In this document: one piece after another, positions 16,812 to 25,317 of the stretch | Numbering within the stretch: position 1 is the stretch's first letter | Layout: every line of letters begins with the position of its first letter | Origin: Acinetobacter genomosp. 15BJ | GTDB taxonomy: Bacteria; Pseudomonadota; Gammaproteobacteria; Pseudomonadales; Moraxellaceae | NCBI RefSeq assembly: GCF_000400715.1 | Contig: NZ_KE007347.1 | Span: 1,898,995 to 1,962,994, forward strand | DNA length: 64,000 bases | Direction: 5' to 3' | The notes under the pieces: generated by a model | Told to the model about the DNA's origin: nothing | The model's input: only the letters and a program-made list of their open reading frames with translations | The model's database searches: none | Translations under genes and position numbers: made by a program

Positions 16812-16910
16812 TTAAGCTTGTTGGTCTTGCTCACGGAACATCACTGTTCCAATACGACCAACAACGACAGCCAAACCAAAAGCAATTACAGGAAATAATA
16901 AAACTGACAT
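16812..16910 (-). CDS. Single-span membrane microprotein B (32 aa)
   Basis: A 32-residue protein: one hydrophobic helix (MSVLLFPVIAFGLAVVVGR) followed by IGTVMFREQDQQA. It has a ribosome-binding site TGAGGTAAAGATC ahead of ATG 16910. The amino-acid sequence is nearly identical to copy A (16954-17052), while many silent bases differ (GTCGTTGTTGGTCGTATT versus GTAGTCGTTGGCCGTGTA). That points to selection on the protein. It lies 39 nt from microprotein C and 43 nt from A, which suggests one transcript. Confidence 0.7.
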   Translation of the reverse strand: MSVLLFPVIAFGLAVVVGRIGTVMFREQDQQA

Positions 16911-16953
16911 GATCTTTACCTCAGCAATAAATGAATAAAAACTTTATGATCAA

Positions 16954-17052
16954 TTAAACTTGTTGATCTTTTTCTTGAAACATCACTGTACCTACACGGC
17001 CAACGACTACAGCCAATCCAAATGCAATCACAGGAAATAATAAAACTGACAT
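16954..17052 (-). CDS. Single-span membrane microprotein A (32 aa)
   Basis: First gene of the triplet: MSVLLFPVIAFGLAVVVGR then VGTVMFQEKDQQV. It has an N-out or N-in single helix with small-residue packing positions (FGLA..VGR.G), followed by a short polar tail. Ribosome-binding site GAGGTAACAACA. A possible sigma-70 promoter lies at 17130-17158. No family assignment could be made. The conservation pattern between A and B argues against chance ORFs. Confidence 0.7.
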   Translation of the reverse strand: MSVLLFPVIAFGLAVVVGRVGTVMFQEKDQQV

Positions 17053-17129
17053 TGTTGTTACCTCTTCATTTTACGTGTTTGAGTGCACTTGATGATCTTC
17101 GAAGTGCACAGCCGTTCACATTAATTAGG

Positions 17130-17158
17130 ATGATAGCAGTGCACAAATGTACACTCAA
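17130..17158 (-). promoter_or_regulatory. Candidate promoter of the microprotein genes with GTGCAC sites
   Basis: On the minus strand: -35 TTGAGT (17153-17158), 17-bp spacer, -10 TATCAT (17130-17135). GTGCAC occurs at 17083-17088, 17104-17109 and 17139-17144, the last within the spacer. Larger inverted similarity links TTTGAGTGCACTTG (17078-17091) with the complement of 17147-17161. A repressor or activator site is possible. Confidence 0.4.
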
Positions 17159-17161
17159 GTG

Positions 17162-17633
17162 TCGCAAAGATATTCCCGATGAACGGTATAAAAAACACAC
17201 GATATAATTTCAAATTATTGAATAATATAATTTTTAAAAAAAGTACAACTGTTTTAAATATTTTTTAAATGTAAGATAAAAGCCTAAAGTTATTCTTTTT
17301 TCTCAATTTTTTATTGTTTGTTCATATTGTAATTAGGGCGTCATACCGACATGCGAAAATGACATGAAAAAAAACTTTATATGACTCTATTCAATTTATT
17401 CATAATCATGCACCATAATCACGCAAACATTGAGAAATGTTGCTGTTTTATACAGAAAAACTTGTTATTTTTACGCAGAAAAATGTGCATTTAGTATATA
17501 TTAGTAAACTTGTCATTTTTCTTTAAGATATAAAATGTTTGGCGCCATGATATACACTTGTTTTTAATAACTATACCCATATAAATCAAAAACTTGTATA
17601 TCAGAACTTGTTAAGACTTAGGATTAGGTTTGA
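17162..17633. other. AT-rich intergenic region upstream of nadE with five ACTTGT motifs
   Basis: No gene is supported here. The region is very AT-rich. ACTTGT occurs at 17460, 17508, 17556, 17592 and 17606, always on the plus strand; the first three are exactly 48 bp apart. The last lies 28 bp before the nadE start. This may be a regulator-binding array for nadE; otherwise only AT-rich runs and short inverted repeats are visible. Confidence 0.4.
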
Positions 17634-19259
17634 ATGAAAAATTTTAAAGTTGCCCTTGCTCAATTCTCTCCGCACATTGGCAATATTGATGCAAATACTC
17701 AAAAGATGGTTGAGCAAGCAAATTTAGCGAAACAACAACAGGCTGATTTGATCATCTTCCCTGAACTTTCTACGCTCGGTTACCCTGCTGAAGACCTATT
17801 ACTCCGCCCAAATCTACAAAAACGCACTCAAAAAGCGTTTGCCCAATTAAGTGAAGTAAAAGATATCTTGATGGTATTCGGTTTTGTGCACCAAACTGAG
17901 GATGGTCATCGCTATAACTCTGCTGCTGTCATGAAAGACGGGCAAGTTTTAGGTGTTTATAACAAACAAAACCTGCCAAATTATGGCGTGTTCGATGAAA
18001 AACGCTATTTCCAAGAAGGTCATCAACATCTTGTTTTCGAATATCTAGGTCACAAGTTCGGTGTCTTGATTTGTGAAGATGTTTGGTCACTCAATACCGT
18101 TAAACAACTCAGCCAGCTGAATGTTGAAACGGTTCTGGTCTTAAATGCTTCGCCGTATGAAGTTGGCAAACCACAACACCGCATTCAAACCCTCAATGAA
18201 CTAGCAAAACAATTGAATCTAAACGTTGTCTATGCCAACCAAGTAGGTGGACAAGATGACCTTATTTTTGATGGGTCAAGCTTTGTCAGCAATAATAATG
18301 GGCAACTTGCACTGCAAGTACCAAGCTTTCAAGAAGCTCTTTCTTACGCTGAATATGATGCGGAACAAAAACAGTTCAAAGCAACTGATGCGATTCCTGC
18401 ATTAGAAACTTTTGCCGAGATTTATCAAGCTTTAGTGATGGCAACACGTGACTACGTGCAACGCTCTGGCTTCCCAGGTGTAATTCTTGGCTTATCTGGC
18501 GGAATCGATTCGGCTTTAACATTGGCCATTGCTGTTGATGCGATTGGTGCAGATAAGGTACAGGCTGTGATGATGCCCTATACCTACACCTCACAAATGA
18601 GTGTAGAAGATGCAACTGAACAAGCACGTCGTATGGGAGTCACCTTTGGTATTGCCGAGATTCATCCAATCGTAAATAGCTTCATGCAGACATTATTCCC
18701 ATTCTTTGGTAATACCCCCGCTGATGCAACTGAAGAAAATTTACAAGCACGTACTCGTGGTACTTTACTGATGGGTTTATCCAATAAATTTGGTAATCTC
18801 GTGCTATCTACAGGCAACAAGTCTGAAATCTCGGTAGGCTATTGCACCCTCTATGGTGATATGGTCGGTGGTTTTTCAGTGCTAAAAGACGTGTACAAAA
18901 CCATTGTATTTGAATTAGCAAAATACCGTAACACGCTTGAAGAAACGCCAGTCATTCCTGAACGTGTTATTACTCGTCCACCATCAGCAGAACTTCGTCC
19001 AGATCAAAAAGACCAAGATTCATTACCTGCTTATGATGTACTTGATGCCATCTTATATGCTTATATTGAAGAAGATCTCAGCCAAGCAGATATTATCGCC
19101 AAAGGCTACGAAGCCGAAGTGGTTGAGAAAGTCATTCGCTTGGTAGATCGTAATGAATACAAGCGTCGTCAGGGCGCGATTGGACCACGTATTAGTTCAC
19201 GTGCCTTCAGTCGTGAGCGACGCTACCCGATCGTCAATGGATGGACCGCGAATGACTGA
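17634..19259 (+). CDS. nadE: Glutamine-dependent NAD+ synthetase
   Basis: Converts deamido-NAD+ to NAD+ using ATP and glutamine. The 541-residue protein has two domains. An N-terminal nitrilase-type glutaminase has the triad E44 (FPELSTLGY), K111 (YNKQNLPNYGVF) and C147 (LICEDVW). A C-terminal synthetase follows from about residue 265 with the ATP P-loop SGGIDS at 288-293, then ARTRGTLLMGLSNKFGNLVLSTGNKSE (the NAD synthetase signature) and a C-terminal RRYPI. The N-terminal domain is of the shorter type found in many proteobacteria. The downstream gene overlaps by 8 nt and is probably translationally coupled. Confidence 0.96.
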   Translation: MKNFKVALAQFSPHIGNIDANTQKMVEQANLAKQQQADLIIFPELSTLGYPAEDLLLRPNLQKRTQKAFAQLSEVKDILMVFGFVHQTEDGHRYNSAAVMKDGQVLGVYNKQNLPNYGVFDEKRYFQEGHQHLVFEYLGHKFGVLICEDVWSLNTVKQLSQLNVETVLVLNASPYEVGKPQHRIQTLNELAKQLNLNVVYANQVGGQDDLIFDGSSFVSNNNGQLALQVPSFQEALSYAEYDAEQKQFKATDAIPALETFAEIYQALVMATRDYVQRSGFPGVILGLSGGIDSALTLAIAVDAIGADKVQAVMMPYTYTSQMSVEDATEQARRMGVTFGIAEIHPIVNSFMQTLFPFFGNTPADATEENLQARTRGTLLMGLSNKFGNLVLSTGNKSEISVGYCTLYGDMVGGFSVLKDVYKTIVFELAKYRNTLEETPVIPERVITRPPSAELRPDQKDQDSLPAYDVLDAILYAYIEEDLSQADIIAKGYEAEVVEKVIRLVDRNEYKRRQGAIGPRISSRAFSRERRYPIVNGWTAND

Positions 19260-20283
19260 AAAAATTGTTTCTGAAAAGTCACAATTACTTGCTCAAGCTT
19301 TAATGCTTGAGCAAGTTTCATTTTATAAAAATCAACTCACGACTCAACTTTCTGCTGATTTTTTCCAGCAATTTATTCAACTTTTTCTCCAACATGCACC
19401 TAATATTCAGCTCAAAGAAGTGATTGAATTAGAACAAATTCAGGCAGTGGTAAAGCGCTATGCATTTGAAATGCAGCTTGGTGCAGGTCTATTAGAGTTT
19501 ATTGGGGAAATTGCACAAAGACTGCATGTCTTTTCTTTACAGTCATCTGCACAGTTACAGGACGTATTTTCAGATCACCAGTTTGAAATGTGGTTATCCA
19601 AATTTTTAGAACTGGATAATATTCGCCATTATTTAAATCAATTTTTAAAAGAAAGCCCTTCAATTCAGCAGTTGTGCCAATACATTGCGACCACAACGCT
19701 ACAAAACAAATTACCAAAACTCTTTACTCAGTCAGATGAAGAACGCATTTCTGAAAGTAAATATGAATGGCAACAAAAACTAAAAAGCTTTTCGCATCGC
19801 CAACAGCAGCGCATTGAACAAAAGATTGAAGAAAGTATCGGTCGATTCATTCAAGAACAGCTGGTTGATCTCAGCTTGCTTTCAAATGATGACCTTGAGA
19901 GCCTTGCACGCAATATCTGGGACGACAACAAAGCTCAGCCTTTATCTGAATATACCAAGCAAGTTACTCCACTCGATGTAGAAGAATTCTTCGTGATGAT
20001 TTATGAGTACTGGAAAGAATTACGCCAGTCCTCTTTTATACAAGATTTGATCTTATACGGCGTTAAAGTGTTTTATGACTTCTATAAAGATGAAAGTCTG
20101 GAAGATGTTTTTGCTGCAATCGGTATAGAAGAAACAGATTTACTCAATGAAGCAGTACGTTTTTATCCTAAAGTCGTCGTGGCTTTAGATGAACATGATG
20201 TACTCGAACCAATCATTACCCTGATCTTAAAACCATTTTATGAAAGCACTCAGACTTTAGCTGCCATCGAAAAACATTTATAA
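19252..20283 (+). CDS. Hypothetical protein translated with nadE (343 aa)
   Basis: ATG 19252 lies inside the nadE stop region (ATGACTGA), an arrangement typical of coupled translation; the open frame extends 33 codons upstream within nadE, but that part looks like shadow coding. The product is soluble, acidic and largely alpha-helical, with heptad-like glutamine-rich segments (SFSHRQQQRIEQKIEESIGRF). It has no signal peptide, membrane helix or recognisable catalytic motif. No family was recognised. Its position suggests co-expression with NAD synthesis but does not prove a related role. Confidence 0.75.
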   Translation: MTEKIVSEKSQLLAQALMLEQVSFYKNQLTTQLSADFFQQFIQLFLQHAPNIQLKEVIELEQIQAVVKRYAFEMQLGAGLLEFIGEIAQRLHVFSLQSSAQLQDVFSDHQFEMWLSKFLELDNIRHYLNQFLKESPSIQQLCQYIATTTLQNKLPKLFTQSDEERISESKYEWQQKLKSFSHRQQQRIEQKIEESIGRFIQEQLVDLSLLSNDDLESLARNIWDDNKAQPLSEYTKQVTPLDVEEFFVMIYEYWKELRQSSFIQDLILYGVKVFYDFYKDESLEDVFAAIGIEETDLLNEAVRFYPKVVVALDEHDVLEPIITLILKPFYESTQTLAAIEKHL

Positions 20284-20288
20284 AAAAT

Positions 20289-20325
20289 AAAGCCTGTAAA
20301 TAAATGACTTATTTACAGGCTTTTG
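20289..20325 (+). terminator. Terminator after nadE operon
   Basis: AAGCCTGTAAATAA / TTATTTACAGGCTTTT hairpin just after the stop at 20283. Confidence 0.88.
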
Positions 20326-20367
20326 TACATCTGATGAATTATTTTTACGCAATCAGCAGATAAAAAG

Positions 20368-20389
20368 AAACCACGCAGGAGCGTGGTTT
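20368..20389 (-). terminator. Terminator of tRNA-Met copy 1
   Basis: CCACGC / GCGTGG hairpin with a T-rich tail on the minus strand, 6 bp after the tRNA 3' end. The same hairpin follows copy 2. Confidence 0.75.
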
Positions 20390-20395
20390 TTAAAA

Positions 20396-20472
20396 TGGTG
20401 GCTATGACGAGACTTGAACTTGTGACCCCCGCATTATGAGTGCGGTGCTCTAACCAACTGAGCTACATAGCC
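20396..20472 (-). tRNA. tRNA-Met (CAU), copy 1
   Basis: A 77-nt cloverleaf with encoded CCA, read on the minus strand: acceptor GGCTATG / CATAGCC, D-arm AGCTCAGTTGGTTAGAGC, anticodon loop CTCATAA giving CAU, T-arm with GTTCAAGTC. G1-C72 pairing (not the C1-A72 mismatch of initiators) marks it as the elongator type. Copy 2 at 20740-20816 is identical. Confidence 0.95.
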
Positions 20473-20711
20473 GTAAACTGTGTGCGCATTATCTAGTTTC
20501 CGATTCAGTTGGTCAAGTCTATGATCTTGAAAATATAGAACATATGAACAGTTTTTATGCTATCAGCCATCAATTGATCAAATTTCAACAGATCTAGTTA
20601 CTCATGATAAAATTTGATGACGATAGAGTGTTTATCAAAGTGAAAATAAATCGCAAATATTGAGTCAAAAGAAAGATTGTTTTGAAGATTACAAAAACTG
20701 CAGACAAAAAG

Positions 20712-20733
20712 AGACCACGCAGGAGCGTGGTCT
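20712..20733 (-). terminator. Terminator of tRNA-Met copy 2
   Basis: AGACCACGC / GCGTGGTCT hairpin, 6 bp after the tRNA 3' end on the minus strand, matching the hairpin of copy 1. Confidence 0.7.
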
Positions 20734-20739
20734 ATAAAA

Positions 20740-20816
20740 TGGTGGCTATGACGAGACTTGAACTTGTGACCCCCGCATTATGAGTGCGGTGCTCTAACCA
20801 ACTGAGCTACATAGCC
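20740..20816 (-). tRNA. tRNA-Met (CAU), copy 2
   Basis: Identical to copy 1 over 77 nt including CCA. The flanks match as well: the terminator hairpin on one side and the AAACTGTG.GCGCATTATCT block on the other. This shows a tandem duplication with a unit of 344 bp. Confidence 0.95.
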
Positions 20817-20880
20817 GAAAACTGTGGGCGCATTATCTTAACTTTCAATACACACGTCAAGCACAATTTTAAAAAATTTG

Positions 20881-21236
<356 letters not shown>

Positions 21237-21259
21237 GCGCATCTTATCAAAGATCGAAG

Positions 21260-21523
21260 TTAATTGCTCGCATTTTTTTGCCCAGTTAACTTTTTGTATT
21301 TCGCCATCAAATCATCATGCGATTCGACATGTTGCGGATCGAGCGGAATACAATCAACGGGACAAAACAACTGACACTGTGGCTGATCATGATGACCGAT
21401 GCATTCTGTACACAATGCTGGATCGATCTCATAAATCAGCTCACCCATATAAATCGCTTCATTGGGACAAACAGGTTCACAGACATCACAGTTAATGCAT
21501 TCATCTGTAATATATAAAGACAC
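21260..21523 (-). CDS. YfhL-family 4Fe-4S dicluster ferredoxin
   Basis: An 87-residue small electron carrier with two Fe-S cluster motifs: C9-x2-C12-x2-C15-x3-C19 (CINCDVCEPVC) and C38-x2-C41-x8-C50-x3-C54, the longer insertion typical of the YfhL group. The GTG at 21523 is the preferred start: it gives the family N-terminus (SLYITDECINCD) and sits 1 nt after the coaD stop, so the two genes are probably translated together. An in-frame ATG further upstream would add unlikely sequence inside coaD. Confidence 0.88.
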   Translation of the reverse strand: MSLYITDECINCDVCEPVCPNEAIYMGELIYEIDPALCTECIGHHDQPQCQLFCPVDCIPLDPQHVESHDDLMAKYKKLTGQKNASN

Positions 21524-21524
21524 G

Positions 21525-22052
<528 letters not shown>

Positions 22053-22145
22053 TTAACAAATGTTCGGCCTAAACGCGAAATTCCTAAACAATGGAAAAAG
22101 GTTGCGTTTTACGGCACAATAGCTGTAATTGTGGAAGTTTAGATT

Positions 22146-22622
22146 ATGGCGCAAGCAACAGTTGTAAAAAAACATAATGGTGGCACGATTGCTCAAAATA
22201 AAAGAGCGCGTCACGATTACTTTATCGAAGAAAAATTTGAAGCAGGCATGTCCCTCCAAGGCTGGGAAGTAAAGTCTTTGCGTGCTGGACGTATGACCCT
22301 CACTGAAAGCTATGTAATTTTTAAAAATGGCGAAGCTTTTTTGCTGGGCTCACAAATTCAGCCGTTATTGTCTGCATCAACCCATGTGGTTCCAGAAGCA
22401 ACGCGTACGCGTAAATTGCTACTCTCTCGCCGTGAGTTGGAAAAGCTTTTGGGTGCTGTGAATCAAAAAGGGTATTCATGTGTGCCGTTGGCTTGTTACT
22501 GGAAAGGCCGTTTGGTTAAGTTGGAAATTGCACTGGTGAAAGGTAAGCAATTACATGACAAACGTGCCACAGAAAAAGACCGTGATTGGCAACGTGATAA
22601 ATCTCGTCTGCTGTATAAATAA
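22146..22622 (+). CDS. smpB: SsrA-binding protein SmpB
   Basis: tmRNA partner in trans-translation, 158 residues. Hallmarks are [20 protein letters not shown] near the start, [32 protein letters not shown], and the basic tail [19 protein letters not shown] that enters the decoding channel. It is divergent from coaD. ssrA is not in the window. Confidence 0.97.
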   Translation: MAQATVVKKHNGGTIAQNKRARHDYFIEEKFEAGMSLQGWEVKSLRAGRMTLTESYVIFKNGEAFLLGSQIQPLLSASTHVVPEATRTRKLLLSRRELEKLLGAVNQKGYSCVPLACYWKGRLVKLEIALVKGKQLHDKRATEKDRDWQRDKSRLLYK

Positions 22623-22652
22623 AAAAAACCTCCAATTATTGGAGGTTTTTTT
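22621..22652 (+). terminator. Terminator of smpB
   Basis: AACCTCCAAT / ATTGGAGGTT hairpin flanked by A and T runs; bidirectional, also facing the 22663-23235 gene. Confidence 0.88.
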
Positions 22653-22662
22653 TCGTTCAAAA

Positions 22663-23235
22663 TTAAACTGGGATATGCTTTAATCTTAATTCGGCTAAAT
22701 ATTTTCCGAACTTACGTGCAGTTTCCAAATCACCTTCTGGTGGAGTAATTTCAACACTGGCATTATCTGACTGGGTCATTAAACCCAGAAAGCTCGACAT
22801 ACGGTTAATATCTAAAGTACTTCTTCCTGTTGGCATAAATGGCAAACCAGCCCACACCATGCCATGTTGCATCGCAAATAAATTAATCTGCTGCAATACC
22901 GCCAATTTATCGCCACTGAGACCACCCCCATTGGTAAAACCAGCAGCCAGTTTTCCTTGCCATGCCCGCGCCAACCAACGCTTAGACGAATCTTCCATAA
23001 ATTGTTTCAATGCAGCTGTGAGACTACCCATATACGTTGGACAACCAATAACAATCACATCTGCTTGGTCTAATAAGTCCCACTGCGGCGCAGCCACAGA
23101 AATGAGATGCACCTCTGCACCTGCCTGCTCGGCACCCTGAGTAATATATTGCGCAACTTTGGCCGTATGTCCATAAGGACTATGATAAACCACACAAACT
23201 TTAACTTGGGGAGTAATTTGCTCAATAACAGACAT
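22663..23235 (-). CDS. Flavodoxin/WrbA-like NAD(P)H-dependent FMN oxidoreductase
   Basis: A 190-residue flavodoxin-fold protein. The FMN phosphate loop is YHSPYGHTAKVA at residues 17-28, followed by VIVIGCPTYMGSLTAALKQFMED (the second FMN-contacting loop) and GFTNGGGLSGDK. This resembles the WrbA/flavodoxin-reductase group, but the substrate is unknown and the WrbA-specific C-terminal part is changed. It is monocistronic, convergent with smpB. Confidence 0.8.
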   Translation of the reverse strand: MSVIEQITPQVKVCVVYHSPYGHTAKVAQYITQGAEQAGAEVHLISVAAPQWDLLDQADVIVIGCPTYMGSLTAALKQFMEDSSKRWLARAWQGKLAAGFTNGGGLSGDKLAVLQQINLFAMQHGMVWAGLPFMPTGRSTLDINRMSSFLGLMTQSDNASVEITPPEGDLETARKFGKYLAELRLKHIPV

Positions 23236-23318
23236 GGAGAATTTTAAAAACCAATGAATTAGATCAAGTTTAACATTTTCACTACGACATGGCGAATCAA
23301 CAACGCAACGAATGCAAT

Positions 23319-24059
23319 CTATTGCATAAATACAAAAGTAGCCATTCGTCCTGTTTTTGCATCACGGCGGTAAGAGAAATAGTCTTCGGCTTGTTGATAT
23401 GAGCACTGATCTCCACCTAAAACCGTTTCCACACCCAAACGGTTTAAAATAAAACGAGCAATCGCATAAAGGTCAGCTTGATATTTACCCTCAACTTGAC
23501 CAGCAATAAAAGCAGTGTCGAGCTCAGGATATTTTTCACAAAATGCTGTTTTGACTTCTGCTCCAACCTCAAAACACGGTTGACTAATCGCAGCACCCAA
23601 CCATGCCCAACTTGGCTGAGACTGCATTTCAGCGACTGTATTTTCGATAATCCCATTAGCCAAGCCACGCCAACCGGCATGTAGATTGGCAACTTCAGTA
23701 CCTTCGGCATTGCCCAACACCACAGGCAGACAATCAGCTGTCATCATCATTAAAGCATGACCTGTTTTTTGCGTAACTAAGCCATCGCCTTCAAGGGCAA
23801 CAAATGGAATTTGTTCATTCACGGTATGGCAAATAGTGCTATGCGTTTGTGTCATCCATGTAATTTTATCTACACCAAATGCAGATAACTGATTTAGTAA
23901 TATCATGCGATGCTGTTGAACACGTTGCGCCTCATCATTGACATGTAAAGCCAAATTAAATCCTGATAGATTTTGATTCGATGTTGCAATGGTTTGAGCA
24001 TGTTCAATTCGTGTTTGTGCAACATAGACCCCTTTCGGCAGATCTTGTACAAATTCCAT
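23319..24059 (-). CDS. pgeF: Peptidoglycan editing factor PgeF / YfiH-like multicopper-type protein
   Basis: A 246-residue DUF152/YfiH-family protein, associated in E. coli with correct peptidoglycan stem-peptide editing and reported to act on purine nucleosides. The Zn-site signatures are WMTQTHST, MMTADCLPVVLG and ANLHAGWRGLANG, with YFSYRRDAKTGRMATFVFM at the C-terminus. ATG 24059 follows AGGAGATATTT; an in-frame ATG at 24092 is less likely. It lies downstream of rluD, a common pairing, but the gap holds two strong palindromes. Confidence 0.9.
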   Translation of the reverse strand: MEFVQDLPKGVYVAQTRIEHAQTIATSNQNLSGFNLALHVNDEAQRVQQHRMILLNQLSAFGVDKITWMTQTHSTICHTVNEQIPFVALEGDGLVTQKTGHALMMMTADCLPVVLGNAEGTEVANLHAGWRGLANGIIENTVAEMQSQPSWAWLGAAISQPCFEVGAEVKTAFCEKYPELDTAFIAGQVEGKYQADLYAIARFILNRLGVETVLGGDQCSYQQAEDYFSYRRDAKTGRMATFVFMQ

Positions 24060-24103
24060 AAATATCTCCTGAGCTATATTTTCTACCTTCAACCTCTCCC
24101 TAA

Positions 24104-24182
24104 CCCTCTCCTAAAAGGAGAGGGAATTTAAAGCACTGTAAGACATTGAATTCAAAAAAGTCTCCCTCCTTTAAGGAGGGAG
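24104..24182. repeat. Pair of G/C-rich palindromes in the rluD-pgeF gap
   Basis: CCCTCTCCTaaaAGGAGAGGG (24104-24124, 9-bp stem) and CTCCCTCCTTTAAGGAGGGAG (24162-24182, 10-bp stem around a central T). Both carry AGGAG/AAGGAGG cores and lie 37 bp apart. They may act as attenuating hairpins or be copies of a dispersed repeat. Confidence 0.7.
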
Positions 24183-24194
24183 GTAGAGCTTTAC

Positions 24195-25282
24195 TTAATA
24201 CGCTTCATTCTCACTGCGCAGGACTTCAACCAATTGTGTCAAATCTTCTGGCCAAGGTGCTTCAAACATCATTTCTTCACCCGTACGCGGATGTACCAAA
24301 CCGAGTTTGGCTGCATGCAAAGCTTGACGCTTAAAGCTACGTAACTTATCAGTTAATGTTTCTGATGCACCTGCAGGGAAACGCACACGATTGACATAAA
24401 CAGGATCGCCAACTAAACCATGCCCAAGATAACTAAAGTGCACACGAATTTGATGGGTACGTCCCGTTTCAAGTTGTGCTTGAATACGGGTAAAGTCACG
24501 GAAGCGTTCTTTCACATTATAATGTGTTACCGCATCACGCCCGCCCGGTAAGATCGCCATTTTGACACGATCTACAGGATGACGCTTAATCGGCTCATCA
24601 ATAGTGCCACCCGCAATGACATTGCCATACACAACTAAATCATAAACGCGATAAACGGTTTTCTTGGCTAACTGCTTGCTCAGAGAAAATTGAGCTTCCA
24701 GATTTTTTGCAACCACCAATAAACCACTGGTGTCTTTATCAATACGGTGTACCAAGCCTGCACGAGACAGCTCTGCCAATTTTGGCGCATGATAAAGTAA
24801 CGCATTCACCAAGGTTCCAGTTGGATTGCCTGCGCCCGGATGAACGACCATCCCCACTTCTTTTAATTGATCACAATAATATCGTCATCTTCATAGACAA
24901 TATTTAATGGAATATTTTCAGGTTGGCTTGAAGTTTGCGCTTCAAGTTCAACTTCAAGCGTAAGCAGCTCATTGCCTTCACAACGGTACTTAGGTTTAAC
25001 AATGTTACCATTTACCAACAGATGACCGTCTTTCATCCATTGCTTGAGTTTTTCGCGAGAAAACTCGCTCCAAACCAATGCGGCAACCTGATCAATACGT
25101 TGACCTAAATAGTTTTCATCAAGTTGAATTTGCAACGATAAACGTGTTGCAGTTGAGTCGGAATTATGATTATCTGCATCCACAGAATCTTCGAGTAAGA
25201 AATCTGTTTCAGAGATGTTTGAATTGGAAGATTGTGCTGAAGTCATTTGATGATCGGTACAAAAATGGTTTAATAGCACCAT
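24195..25282 (-). pseudogene. rluD: 23S rRNA pseudouridine synthase RluD, frameshifted
   Basis: RluD modifies U1911, U1915 and U1917 of helix 69. The N-terminal part (24863-25282) has the S4 domain (QRIDQVAALVWSEFSREKLKQW) and runs to EDDDIIVIN, then stops at TAA 24863-24865. The rest (24195-24857) continues in another frame as KEVGMVVHPGAGN with catalytic HRIDKDTSGLLV and the TGRTHQIRVH block. Around the break the text is ATCAATTAAAAGAAGTG; a +2 or -1 change relative to an intact gene explains it. GTG 24857 could restart translation 5 nt after the stop. Likely start of the intact gene: ATG 25282 or 25246. It could be a sequencing error. Confidence 0.85.
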
Positions 25283-25317
25283 TGTAGCTCATTGCCCAGA
25301 ATAACAGAGGAGTTTTT

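Noticed and set aside
17022..17207. 61-codon plus-strand ORF over microprotein A
   Set aside because: It overlaps the candidate promoter and the start of the better supported minus-strand microprotein; no ribosome-binding site.
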